A model generated the notes under the pieces. The model was given only the letters and a program-made list of their open reading frames with translations. It ran no database searches and was not told the origin of the DNA. Below, piece after piece: positions 44,866 to 56,100 of a DNA stretch of 64,000 nucleotides. How positions within the stretch are numbered: position 1 is the first letter of the stretch; each line of letters starts with the position of its first letter. The stretch covers positions 870,223 to 934,222 of the forward strand of contig NC_079897.1 of the NCBI RefSeq assembly GCF_024868665.1. The letters are read 5' to 3'. The position numbers and the translations under genes were made by a program. The stretch is from Triplophysa rosa. Its lineage: Eukaryota; Chordata; Actinopteri; Cypriniformes; Nemacheilidae.

Positions 44866-47800
44866 ATGGGGAAGAAACACAAGAAGCACAGAACCGAATG
44901 GAGAACAGTGGAGGGAGGTGCGTGTGAAAAATCACTTTGGTCATTCAAACACTGAATCAGTGTCTCATCTGTGTGTTTATATGATGCGTGTTTAAATCAC
45001 ATTCTTTTATTTGCGTGTGTCTTTAAGTGTTTATAGTCAAACTCTTCTGCGTACATCTGGTTTAACATCACGTGTTTGAGCATTTATCAGACGCTTGTGT
45101 TCTGGTCTGTCTAACGTTACGTAGTTTTATTACTGCAGATCTGTCACTGGAGTTTGCTTTTGTCTTTTAGTACTTAGCCCTAGAAGAGTTTCTATGGCGT
45201 TGTTATGGAAAAAAGTATAGTAATTATGATTTTATTAAAGTAAAAATGAAATAACTCTGTCTCTGGCGTTATTGTAGTGCGTTGCTTGTATAACCATTGT
45301 TCCATTATAAAATAACGTGGGTAAACTAGGGTTATTGTGGTGAGACTATAGTAAATCTGTGTTTACTATGGTATTACTGCAGATAAAACTAAAAGCTACG
45401 CTTACCATAGTTAACCTATAATTTTAGCCATTTTTAGTAAGGACACACATAAGGCTGTCACCATTATGAAATTTGGCTGACGATTAATTATCTATTAAAT
45501 AATTGCGATTATGGCGATTCATTAATTGTCTGTTTAAGGCTTGGACAATATCCTACTAATGACAATTAATTTATTAAATGAAGAAAATATATCTTAGAAT
45601 TGTGAACATTTTGTAAATAACTAATATGATTTACTGTAGAGTGACCTCAACAGAGAAGACTGACTTAAACTAGATCTTGCTGTGTAGATGCTGCAAGTCT
45701 GGAAACAAACAAATCGACACAAAAAAATCAAAGCTAATACAACTCAAGTGATGGAGAAATGTCATTTGAATGTAAAAGTGAGTGCAGATCAAGGACGGTG
45801 GATGTAAACTGCAGCAGATACTGCAGACCTTGTTTTCTAAGGATTCACAATAATTGGGGTTATCAGAAATAATTGCGATGATGTCAAATGAGACGATTAT
45901 TTAAAAACTGTCACAGCCCTACACAAGACGATAGAATGATGTTATGATGCTGTTTATGATTTAAACTGTATGGGAATATTATTACCAGTTAAAACTATCT
46001 TTGTCAGACTACGAGGACAAACCTTTAGATAAGCCGCTGAAGCTGGTGCTCAAGGTGGGCGGCAGTGAAGTGACGGAGCTGTCCGGCTCGGGACATGATT
46101 CCAGTTACTATGACGACCGTTCTGACCATGAGTGGGAGCGTCACAAGGAGAAGAAGAAGAAGAAGAAAAAGAAAGCAGAGAAAGAAAAGCATTTAGATGA
46201 TGAAGAGAGGAGGAGGAGAAAGGTGAGTGAACGTGCCCGAGTGACACGCAAACACACTGACGCTAATGTTTGTCTGAGCCGTTTTATTTGATTTCACTGC
46301 TGTATTTATCTGATTTATCCAGGAAGAGAAAAAGAAGAAGCGTGAGCGAGAACAGTCAGAAAACGCCGCCAATGTGCCAGTGGAACCTTTCACACTGCCC
46401 AAGCCTGTGGAGGTGAGGTGACTGAAGCTCTGCGGGATCATCCAGCGGTCCGATCAGACTCTTACTGAAGGATCTTTGTGTGTCAGGTTGTTCCGGAGGA
46501 GAAGAAACGGAAGCGGGAGAAGGTGGAGTCGGAATCGGAGGCGGAGGCGGAGCAGCAGGCGGATCGACCCGTGCGAGCCTGCAGAACTCAACAAGGTACA
46601 ACGGTGTAGAAATGAAATCAAAGACTTGGCGTAGTGAATTTAAAACAAAACTTTGCCCTAAAGATGTATAAGCACATACTCTTTCCCCTCTTTGTTTCTT
46701 CTAGAAAACGAATCTACCCCTCGGCAGCAGCTTCTAGAGCATTTCTTGCGTCTGCTTCAGAGGTGAAACAGTGCTAAAACAAGAATCGTGAAATGATTGT
46801 GAAGTGTTGTGTGATGTCTTACAAATGAATAAGGACCGTCCTACGTTTCCAACAGGAAAGATCCACACGGATTCTTCGCCTTTCCGGTAACAGACGCCAT
46901 CGCGCCCGGCTACTCCATGATTATCAAGCATCCCATGGACTTCAGCACAATGAAGGACAAAATCGCAGCGAATGAATACAAAACCATCACAGAATTCAAG
47001 GTACATCTGTGTTCTGCATATAAACGCTGCGATCCAGAATCACTGTGCTAGATATCTTTTTATCGTGATGAACATCCATAAATACTTGCATCTGTTTGAA
47101 TCTCTGTGTGTGTGTGTCATCTCCAGGCAGATTTCAAGCTGATGTGTGACAACGCCATGGTTTATAACCGACCGGAGACGGTCTACTACAAAGCTGCCAA
47201 GAAACTCCTTCATACAGGCTTCAAAATGATGAGCAAAGTAACATATTTAATCCAGTTTGGTGCTGATGCAGTGAGATCTTGTGCTCTTGTTGTTCATCAT
47301 TCAGTTCATTCGTACCGTCGTTTTCATTCCATTCAGATATGATTTTAGTATGTCGTCATTCTGGGACAGAGAAGTTTCTCGGTTGCATTTTGATCATGTA
47401 AACGTACATTCTTTGTAGACGAGTATGAAAAACATTGTTTTTATTTATGCTCCCCATATAAAGCACCTCATGAGGTTTGTTGTGAGATCAGCAGTCTAGA
47501 CAAAGCGTGGAAACTTTTAAGAAACTCCAATATTTGATAGTTTGTCTAGTTTGGTCACTACGTAGTCACAGTAGTTCTGTCGTTTTACGGACGGCTGTCG
47601 CGATTATGAAATTTGGCTGACGATTCGTTGTCTATTAGATCATTGCGATTAATTGTCTGTTTAAAGGCTTTGAGAAATATAACGATTAATTACAATTCAT
47701 TTAGTCAATGAATAAAATATAGCTACATTAAGAAATGCGAAAATTGTATAATGTTATAGAGTGATCTTAACTGAAAAAAACTGAGATACGAGGATGATGT

Positions 47801-50800
47801 CGTCTTGTTGTGTGGATGCAGCAAATCTGGAATCCCTTTAATAAAACTCATAAACACAAAAAGTACAAATCTGATAAGAAATGTCATTTGAACGTAACGG
47901 TGAGTGCAGATCAAGGACGGTGGATGTAAAACGCTGAGGATTTACACTCATTGCGGTTATCTGAAGTAATTGAAATGATGTCAAATAATTGCGAGGAGAC
48001 GATTGTTTAACAATTGTGACAGCCCTAGTTATTATTATTCAAATGTTGAACGTTAGCAGTAATGAATGATGCGCTGGTGTGTCTAAACGTTTCTTTATCA
48101 TCCCGTTGAAGTTTTGAAAAGGGGTCCCAGGATCAGGTTTTTATCTTATTTGTCCTCTTCCATCCATCCCATTCCTGCTGTGTCCCATCTTAATGGCGTG
48201 GTTCAGAGCTCCCGCAGGAGGAGTAAACGGGTGCTGTGTGGCTGTATTTTGTACTCTGTTTACAGGAGCGGCTGTTAGCTTTGAAGCGCAGCATGTCTTT
48301 CATGCAGGACATGGATTTTTCTCAGCAGGCTGCCATTCTGGGTGACGACGACATCGCCCCTGAGGAACCCGTGCCAGAGATGATGCCCGTCCACACCGAA
48401 TACCCCAAAAAATCCAAAAAGCAGCCTGTGAAAGAGCCCATCATCAGGTAGGGCTCGTTTCTTCTGCTCTCCTGAACGCTTGATGGTGCTGTGTGACCCG
48501 AGCGGGTGTGTTGCTTGTGTGTAGCGATCTGTACGAGCTGGAGGGCAACGCGTGCAGTTTGACGGACAGCACGGCAGAGGAGCACGTCCTGGCGCTGGTG
48601 GAGCACGCAGCAGATGAAGCACGCGATCGAATCAACCGCTTCATGCCGAACTCTAAGGTGCCAAAACTCAGAATGAATACTCTTCACATGATCACAGCAG
48701 ACGGTGACCGCCGTACAGTATTTCTGTGCCGTAATCGGAATGTTTTGATTTTTCGATCCAGATTGGATATCTTAAAAAGGACGCTGATGGTTCACTCTTC
48801 TACACGGTTGTGAATCAGGATCCTGAGACAGAAGGTGGTGTTCTCATCTTCTCTGTGTGTTGAGCCATAAGAGATCTTGCGTGTGTTACTAACAAGGGCA
48901 GATTCACAGCAATCTGATGATGCGAATGTTTGTTGATCTTGTTCGTCTTCTCAGCGGATGAGACTCATCCTGTTGATTTGAGCTCTTTGGCTAATAAACT
49001 CATTCCTGGACTCACATCCCTGGGCTTTAAAGACGACCGGAGACACAGAGGTATGTGTTCTACCACCAAACCATAGATTTATAGGTTCCAATCCGCAATC
49101 GAGATTCTTATTCAGATTTGCAAGTAAAAAAAGCATAATAAAAAACTGAGAAAAAAAGCATTCAGTCTGTTTTATTCTTGCAATGCAAGTGTGTGTAGTT
49201 TAAGTACTTTAACAAAAATTGCAATGTTGCCAAATTTAGTCTTGGTATTATTTATTTCACGCTCAGAATGAGGTGTTGGTAAACTGGGCTTCTATATAAT
49301 AATATAGAATAATTACCACTTTTACTGATTAATAACCACTTTTACTGATTCTTTTCTGGATTTGTTTCAGTGACGTTCTTGAGCAGCGCTTACAACACGC
49401 AGACCCTTCAGAATAACTCCATTTATCCTGATCTGCTCCCGGATGAGAGGGACATGCTGTACTCGGCTTATGGAGACGAGACGGGTGTGCAGTGTGCGCT
49501 CAGGTCATCCTTATGAACTTTTACTCTCATTAAACTCTACTCTGTTGTTTATTCTCGCTGTAGACCAGAGCAAGCGTGAAACTCACAACACCGGCTATGC
49601 TACGCATGAGAATGATGACACAAACTGAAAAATCTCGCTTGTTTTAAATGCCCAGACCTTGTTGTTTAATGCGGTTTTCTGTATGTGTGTGTAGTTTGCA
49701 GGAGTTTGTTAAGGGTTGTGGGAGTTTTACAAAGAGATTGGTGGATGATTTGCTGGATACAATGACATTAGGTGATCACTCAAAGGCCACCGTCCAGATC
49801 CGACAGGTATCTCAATAGATCTTTGTGGTTCATGTTTTTTTTCTTTCTTTTTTGTGCTTGTTGAACATTTGAGTATACTGTTATGTTTCTGTTTCAGAAA
49901 AGGAACATGTCTAGTTTATGTGACCTGCAGGTGAGATTGTGGTCCTGTTTACATGATCAGCATTCAACAGTGTCAAATATATTTGATTGACGTTTGAGCA
50001 AATATGATGTCAAGTATAATATTAAAAAACATAACCTTTATTAGGGATGTGACGATTCGCTCAGCTCACGATGCAATTCACGATATGATTTATTCACGAT
50101 TTGTTTTTACAACATGGGTTGAGACGAATCAGAAATGAACAAAAGCCCTTTTATTATTTCTCAAATGCTGCATTTCTTTGTAAAATACAAATATTTTTTA
50201 TGTCAATTAACAAAACAAAACTGCAGTTTTAAAACACTTTACAAATCAAATAAAAAATGAATAATACAAAAGTCACTTTAATATAAACAAGCTAAGACTT
50301 TGTCTGTGCTTTTCTTGGATTTTTTTACATTCAAGAAATATCAGCATATCCACGTTTTCCAAGTTTGCAGTAAACACAGCGGCCCTGCTGTTCAGAACAC
50401 GTATTGCGACAAATACTAATCGAATTTCAATCGGTTACATCCCTATGAATTATACTCTCATATACAGTATACTAGTATTGTAAAGGTCAGCCCTGTGTCG
50501 GGTTAAACGACCACATTAGTTTAGCAATAATAGACTATGTGTTATTATACAGTGTTATTTTTTCTATAATAAATAATGGAATTGCAGAGAGTAATGCTCT
50601 TTTAAATGTCATTTGATGGTCTGGTCTCATGAAAACCGATGTGTTTAAACAGGGAACAGTTGGAGGTGTTATAGACAGCGGCTCTGTTCTGGATTTCATG
50701 TCCATGAAGAGTTATCCAGACATGTCTTTAGATATGCTCAACACTTTAGGTAAGACCTTCTGTGACGTGCACCTGTATTACAGTTCCAAAACTACACCGT

Positions 50801-51273
50801 CTTCTGTGGTACATTAGTTTTATAACGTATGCTTTTTCTCATCTGAAGGTAAATGTGTAAAGAAGGAAACTGAACATGAGGACGGTCATTCACATTTTGA
50901 TGACACGGCCAAACTCCTGCAGGAGTTCCAGGACGCAGCGGTGGACCGGGTCGGGTCCAGACCATCATCCAATCTCTCCTCCTTGTCGAACGCTTCCGAA
51001 CGCGACCAGCATCATTTAGGTACTTCATTATTCTAAAGATCTTAAATCGCACATTAAATAACAATCCTATTTTCTTATTTTTGTGTACATCAAATATATT
51101 TGGCATAATTGTGTTTCTGTTCCTGAGGTTCTCTCAGTAGTGATGTTTTTGTTTATGTTTTGTGTGTAGGAAGTTCACCTCATCTGGGTGTTGGTGACGG
51201 TCCAGCAGAGATGGTTCAGGACCCGTATGAGTTCCTGCAGTCTCCAGAGCCCAGCTCTACAGCTAACAGCTGA
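44866..51273 (+). CDS. brd9: Bromodomain-containing protein 9, 17 exons, 637 aa
   Basis: BRD9 is the acetyl-lysine reader of the non-canonical BAF (GBAF) chromatin-remodelling complex. Exons: 44866-44917, 46008-46222, 46323-46412, 46487-46595, 46705-46762, 46856-47000, 47127-47237, 48266-48447, 48525-48657, 48762-48834, 48955-49050, 49371-49503, 49695-49806, 49898-49930, 50653-50749, 50849-51019, 51170-51273. All are GT-AG with consistent phase, 1,914 nt. N-terminus MGKKHKKHRTEWR, then a Lys-rich nuclear segment. The bromodomain covers about 160-262: FFAFPVTDAIAPGYSMIIKH, the conserved acetyl-lysine-binding Asn237 in CDNAMVYNRPETVYY, and gatekeeper Tyr243. The BRD7/9-type C-terminal region follows (EEHVLALVEHAADEARDRIN; LLYSAYGDETGVQC-like; SSNLSSLSNASERDQHH) and the protein ends near DPYEFLQSPEPSS. 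It is about 40 residues longer than the human 597-aa form, partly from the Glu/Lys-rich exons 3-4 and from ERLLALKRSMSFMQDMDFSQ in exon 8, a BRD7-like stretch. Confidence 0.97.
45452..45921 (+). mobile_element. hAT-like element copy B (brd9 intron 1)
   Basis: AGGCTGTCACCATTATGAAA with TTTGGCTGACGATTAATTAT at the left, and GAGACGATTATTTAAAAACT with GTCACAGCCCT at the right. The termini are inverted. The interior (AGTGCAGATCAAGGACGGTG, GATGTAAA) is shared with copies A and C. It is uninterrupted, about 470 bases, and non-coding. Confidence 0.8.
47591..48027 (+). mobile_element. hAT-like element copy C (brd9 intron 7)
   Basis: The left end CGGCTGTCGCGATTATGAAA and the right end GATTGTTTAACAATTGTGAC, AGCCCT match copies A and B in the same orientation. 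The interior AACTGAGATACGAGGATGAT and AGTGCAGATCAAGGACGGTG are shared. It shows what copy A looked like before it was split. Confidence 0.8.
50042..50445. mobile_element. hAT-like element (TAGGGATGTGACGATT) in brd9 intron 14
   Basis: The left end TAGGGATGTGACGATTCGCT and the right end AATCGGTTACATCCCTA are imperfect inverted repeats of the kind found in teleost hAT elements. It is about 400 bases, AT-rich and non-coding. The related family member at 55365-55742 has similar tips. Confidence 0.7.
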
Positions 51274-51375
51274 CGGATGGACACACAACACGGATGATGT
51301 TTTTCTCCTGTTCTGTGATGTTATTGTTTGGACTGTAAGTTTTTGTACAGATTAAATGTTTCGTGTCGTTTTTTA

Positions 51376-51381
51376 AATAAA
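51376..51381 (+). terminator. brd9: brd9 polyadenylation signal (AATAAA)
   Basis: AATAAA lies about 100 bases past the brd9 stop, followed by a GT-rich stretch (AAGTGGCTGGTTTT). The position suits a short 3' UTR ending near 51400. Confidence 0.75.
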
Positions 51382-51399
51382 AGCCAAGTGGCTGGTTTT

Positions 51400-52790
51400 A
51401 TAGATTTCTTTGCGTTTTCTTTCACATATCACCCTGAGCCGTAGCGTCTTATCTCAAACTGACCTTTACACTGTAACTTCTCTTGTTCTAGAGCAAGTTA
51501 TGCATTACATCATTTCTCATTACTATGAATAGTAATTTTTTTGTAGTAATATTTTTGTTCATGGTGTAGATCAGTGCAGAGCATCAGGGGTAAAACCGCA
51601 ACAGCTGCTCAAACTGAGGTGGTGGTGTTTCACATTCACACACATATCAAATGGATCTCAGTGGAAAAAATAGAAACTTAACTAACTTTTAAAATTGCAT
51701 ATAGTGAGGACAGGAAAATGTTCAGCAACGTAGAAATGTGCTGAGTTTGTTATACTCCTTTTAAACATCTCAACACATCTTGAGTTGAAACGTTCAAAGA
51801 CAATCTCTCATTTGCATTTGGCTTTGCATTTTCTAGTGGTAACTAGGTTACAGTTAAAAGGAGAACTACTCTGTTCCCTCGCTTTAGTGCTTTCACATTG
51901 TTTAAACTTTTCCATATCAGATTGCAAAGTAACACAATAGTGTTTGAAAGTCTGAATTCTGCTTTGTTCGTGAGACTTAAATAACATTTCAGCTTTATAT
52001 TTATTGCATGTTCATCATGGTAGTGCTTAATATAGATTTTGAGATATAATGACAGCAGAAATGTGACCCAAGATGCAAAAACACCCCTTATGAAAAGTAA
52101 CCATGGTTGTGTTATAGCCGGATTATAGCATTTTTAAGCAGATTGATTACCATTTTTATAACCAAAGTTTTACCACAAATACCATGGTATGGTAACTATG
52201 GTTATTGCGGTTAGACCAGAGTAAACGTGTACTATGGATTTACTACAAATAAAACTAAAAAACTATTGTTACTATAGTTAATAAACAGATTTTCCGCAAA
52301 TTATCATTATGTATATGCTTCGTTCCAGACACCCCGGATTTACGATATTTCCAACCTGAAACCCGGAATCAGCGTCTGGACTTAGTAGCATAAAAATTAT
52401 TTAGTAAACATGAATGTTACTAATAACTTTGTAACATTAAAATATATTATTTACAAAGTATTTAGTAATATTGAAAAATTCCAGTCTGGAATGCACGAAC
52501 ACTTACTAGAATGCATTGTGGATTTCTATGCCAAATATTGAATGTTTTTTACGTGTTTGTGTTGTGGTTTATATTAACTTTAAACGTGCATGTCCGAAAT
52601 AAGCTTGATCGTTTCAACCGTAGATTTAATATTATTATTGTTGTATATTTTTTAATATACTTTATTTCAAACATTATACATACATATAACAAAAGGGAAA
52701 GAAGTCTTCAGATGTCATAGACAGTGAACAATAACGTAGATTTAATATATTTAATAATCAGCAGCCACTAAAGCGACGTCGTCGTTCAAA
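51400..52790. other. brd9-zdhhc11 intergenic
   Basis: No gene was seen. The segment 52090-52290 contains CCATGGTATGGTAACTATGG and TTACTATAGTTAATAAAC palindromic words also seen near 6490 and 45300, a common teleost short repeat. The rest is AT-rich and featureless. Confidence 0.5.
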
Positions 52791-53108
52791 GATCACGTGG
52801 AACTGGAGCTGATTAATATTCATGAGCTCAGCTTTCCGCTGCGCGAGACTCATAAAACCCAGTCCTCAGAGAAAGATCAGAGAAAGATGCGCGGGATATG
52901 TTTTATTCTGCATGTTGACGAATATTTAACGACGTATGGATGTAATACGATAGATGAGACGGTCATGTGTTCAAAATAAGATGAAAGTCGTTTTCAGACT
53001 GAACAGAAGCTTTAAAAGTCATGTCTGTGTGAGATGATGCTGAAACTAACCAAAAGATCAGAACAAACATCAGATGTCTTCTCGTATTGATCCACTGCAC
53101 GCGCTTCA
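52740..53108 (+). promoter_or_regulatory. zdhhc11: zdhhc11 promoter and 5' UTR (inferred)
   Basis: A CpG-richer stretch holds AAGCGACGTCGTCGTTC, an E-box CACGTG at about 52794 and a TATA-like CATAAAA near 52851. The first exon would run from about 52880 to 53117, ending in a consensus GTAAGT donor. Placement depends on the inferred start codon at 53109. Confidence 0.45.
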
Positions 53109-56100
53109 ATGACTAATGTAAGTTAAATATCACTGTCAAAGAATCTTATAAAGTCAAACCTGAGCAGCTGGGACTCTTTATGTCCATCAGTTGTAATGAT
53201 AGAAGGGTTCTGAACGTTACCTGAACGTTACCTGAACGTAATGAATTAGTTGTCAGTTGGTTGTGTAGTTTTATTAAATACATTTTCACCCCTGTAGTGA
53301 CCATAAGCTACATAAATATGTTTGTGAATTGATTCCACCCACATGAATGAGAGTTTATTTTGTTGATTAATTATAGAAGATTTGCAGGATTATGTGGGTT
53401 TGTTTGTGTAAGTTACTCATTGTGTGGCGGACTGAAGGCTTCTTCAGGTTGCGGTTATAATGACGTTTGCTAGGCAACACAATCATTTGTTCACCTTGAA
53501 CAGGTAATGCACAGGTGAACTTCACCTTGAGCGTTAGAAGAGCCGAGTGAACAATAACTTCCCATAACGTTTATATTACACACAGAACTATAACTGAGTT
53601 TATTGTTGCTGGAAAATATTTGATACTATAATCGAATTGATTTACTTTCTTTTTGCAATTGGAGAAACAGGTGAAAATAACAGAAAAGATGCTCTGAAAA
53701 TAAGTTCAGATTCACTTTCATGCAATACAACAGTCATATTTCTACATAGGAAAAAAAATGTTTCTGCGATAACCTGGATTTTTATCACAGTTTTCATGTG
53801 AGAAGACATAGTTGCGTTCAGATGCCCATTCTAACTCTTGTCTAGAGACTTCGTCTGACTAGAAACACATTGAGCAGGTTATCATACCAACATAGACAGT
53901 GGAAAGTGACTGCTTCACAACATTGTCTCGTGACTTTATTATGAACCTTGAGAATGAGACCGCTGCAAACTCATATCTACTTGTGAAGACAATACAAACG
54001 CAGCATCCCACAGAATGTAGAATATAGCATGAAGAAAAGTCATATAGAATATAATAACTAGATGAATATAATCTATAACTAATAAAGAATGAAACGGATA
54101 AGGAAATTGAAATAAGACATTAAATACAACACAAAATGTATGTCTTTTTGTGATACATTTTTGTGAGACACTGGAGTGAAACGACCACAATACGACTAGA
54201 CATGATGATTAAATGAACATTCGGAATGCTCTCTTCATTTTGTCCCAGGCTATATGTATTATGTTTATCAATACGAAATGTACACAGACATACATTACGA
54301 GATGGCCGTTCTCAGGTTGCGTTTGTGTTTGCAGTTGAGCTGTTTTGGACGTCCCCGCAGACGAACGGTTCCTGAGAATGGAGGCGGTGGAAGTGATCTG
54401 CTCGGGGTTCCTCTACACTCCAGAGTGAACGGCTGGTCTCTGCCGCTCCACGCGTTCCAGCTCATCGCCTGGCTCATCTACAGCTTCATGGCCATCGTCA
54501 CTTTCGGGATCTATATTCCTCTTCTTCCTCCGCCATGGAGCTTTGCAGCGTACACTGTATCCTCTACAAACACAGAACGCTTCTGATAAGATCATTTACT
54601 CACTTCATGTATCCCTTCACTGGCAGTGGCTTTATATGTCGTTGTGATCCTTTACATGCTTCTGTGTAGTTTATCGGCACTGCGTTTCTTCTCCATCTGT
54701 TAACTCACGTGGCGGCCGTCACAACCGATCCGGCGGAAGTCAGCGTCCGCAGCAGGAAGGATTACTCCAGCCCCATGCCCGTGTTTGACAACACCAAACA
54801 CAAACATGTCATTGATCATCTGCACTGCACCCTCTGTGAGGTGGATGTGTATGTACAGCAACATGATAAAAGCACACCGGAGGGAATGAAATAGAGCTGA
54901 AACATACGGAGAAAAGGTCTGATAAACCTTCTGTTTCTGCAGGGGACCCAAAGCCAAACACTGCAGCACCTGCAACAAATGCGTCGCAGACTTTGACCAT
55001 CACTGCAAATGGCTGAACAACTGCGTCGGAGGCAGAAACTACTGGTGAGCAGACGTGTCATTTCATGCTGTTTCGGTCGCATGTCCTGTCTGAATGTTCA
55101 TAAATCTGATTCCTTTATCAGGTTTTTCTTCGTGGCTATCTCCTCGGCTGTGTTGGGAACGTGTCTGATTATTCTGGTCGTGTTGTTCGTCTTCATCGCA
55201 CACTACGTGAACCCGGCGCTTCTGCGCACTGCTCCACAGTTTCAGAGTAACGCTGTGTGTCGTGTGTCTGAACTCATTTACCTGTCGTCACACCTGAACG
55301 CTCACATGGTCTTCCTATTACCGTCTGTTTTCATTCAGTGGTTTTTATTTGTGACAGTCACGTTTAGGGATGTAACAATATCAAAATCTCACTGTCCGAT
55401 AATAACTCGCTGTAAAGTCCATGGTGCGGTATTTATTGCGGTATGACAAATGATGAGTTGGAAACGTGCCGTAAGCATCCTCTTTTCTTTTTCCTCGAAT
55501 CATAACTGCTGCTGAGAGGTGTGAGTCATAGTATGAGAGGGGTCAAATGACCTCAAAATACCTTTTATCAAATAAAATCATTGCATTAGATGGACGTTGC
55601 CAAAGGTAACATCTATTATTTTTTCTAACATTCTCTATGTTAGGCCGGGAGAGCTATCGTTTCATACAGTCATGTGACCACCGTAATATTGAGACAATTT
55701 TGCTATTGCGATAACACGATATCCATAATATTGTTACATCCATGAAGAACGAGATGAAAATGTGACCTCATTTCGTGCGTTTTTGTTTTTCCAGCTGTTA
55801 AAGGGAATGGAACGTGGCTGGTTTTTCTTCCGGCCGCTCCGTTGGAAACCAGCTCCATTAGTCTGATGGCGTTGGCCTTCATCAGCATCATGTTGGCTCT
55901 GGCTTCTCTCTTACTGCTCTGTCACTTATTGTGCTTCCATATTTACTTACGTGGGTATCGGTCCGATGTTTCTATAAGCTAAAGAAGCCAGACGATGTTA
56001 TATTGTGTGTTTTGTCACAGTGTCTCAGGGTATAAGCACATATGAGTACATCGTGAGGAAGCGTCATTCACCAAACCCTAAAGAAAAAGAGCAGAAAGTT

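Noticed and set aside
46001..46003. ATG at 46001 as the brd9 start
   Set aside because: It lies in the acceptor region of exon 2. The family N-terminus MGKKHKKH is encoded at 44866 and splices in phase to 46008.
54254..54334. Upstream in-frame ATGs as zdhhc11 starts
   Set aside because: They sit in a polypyrimidine/acceptor context. The residues do not resemble the family, and a better in-phase micro-exon start exists at 53109.
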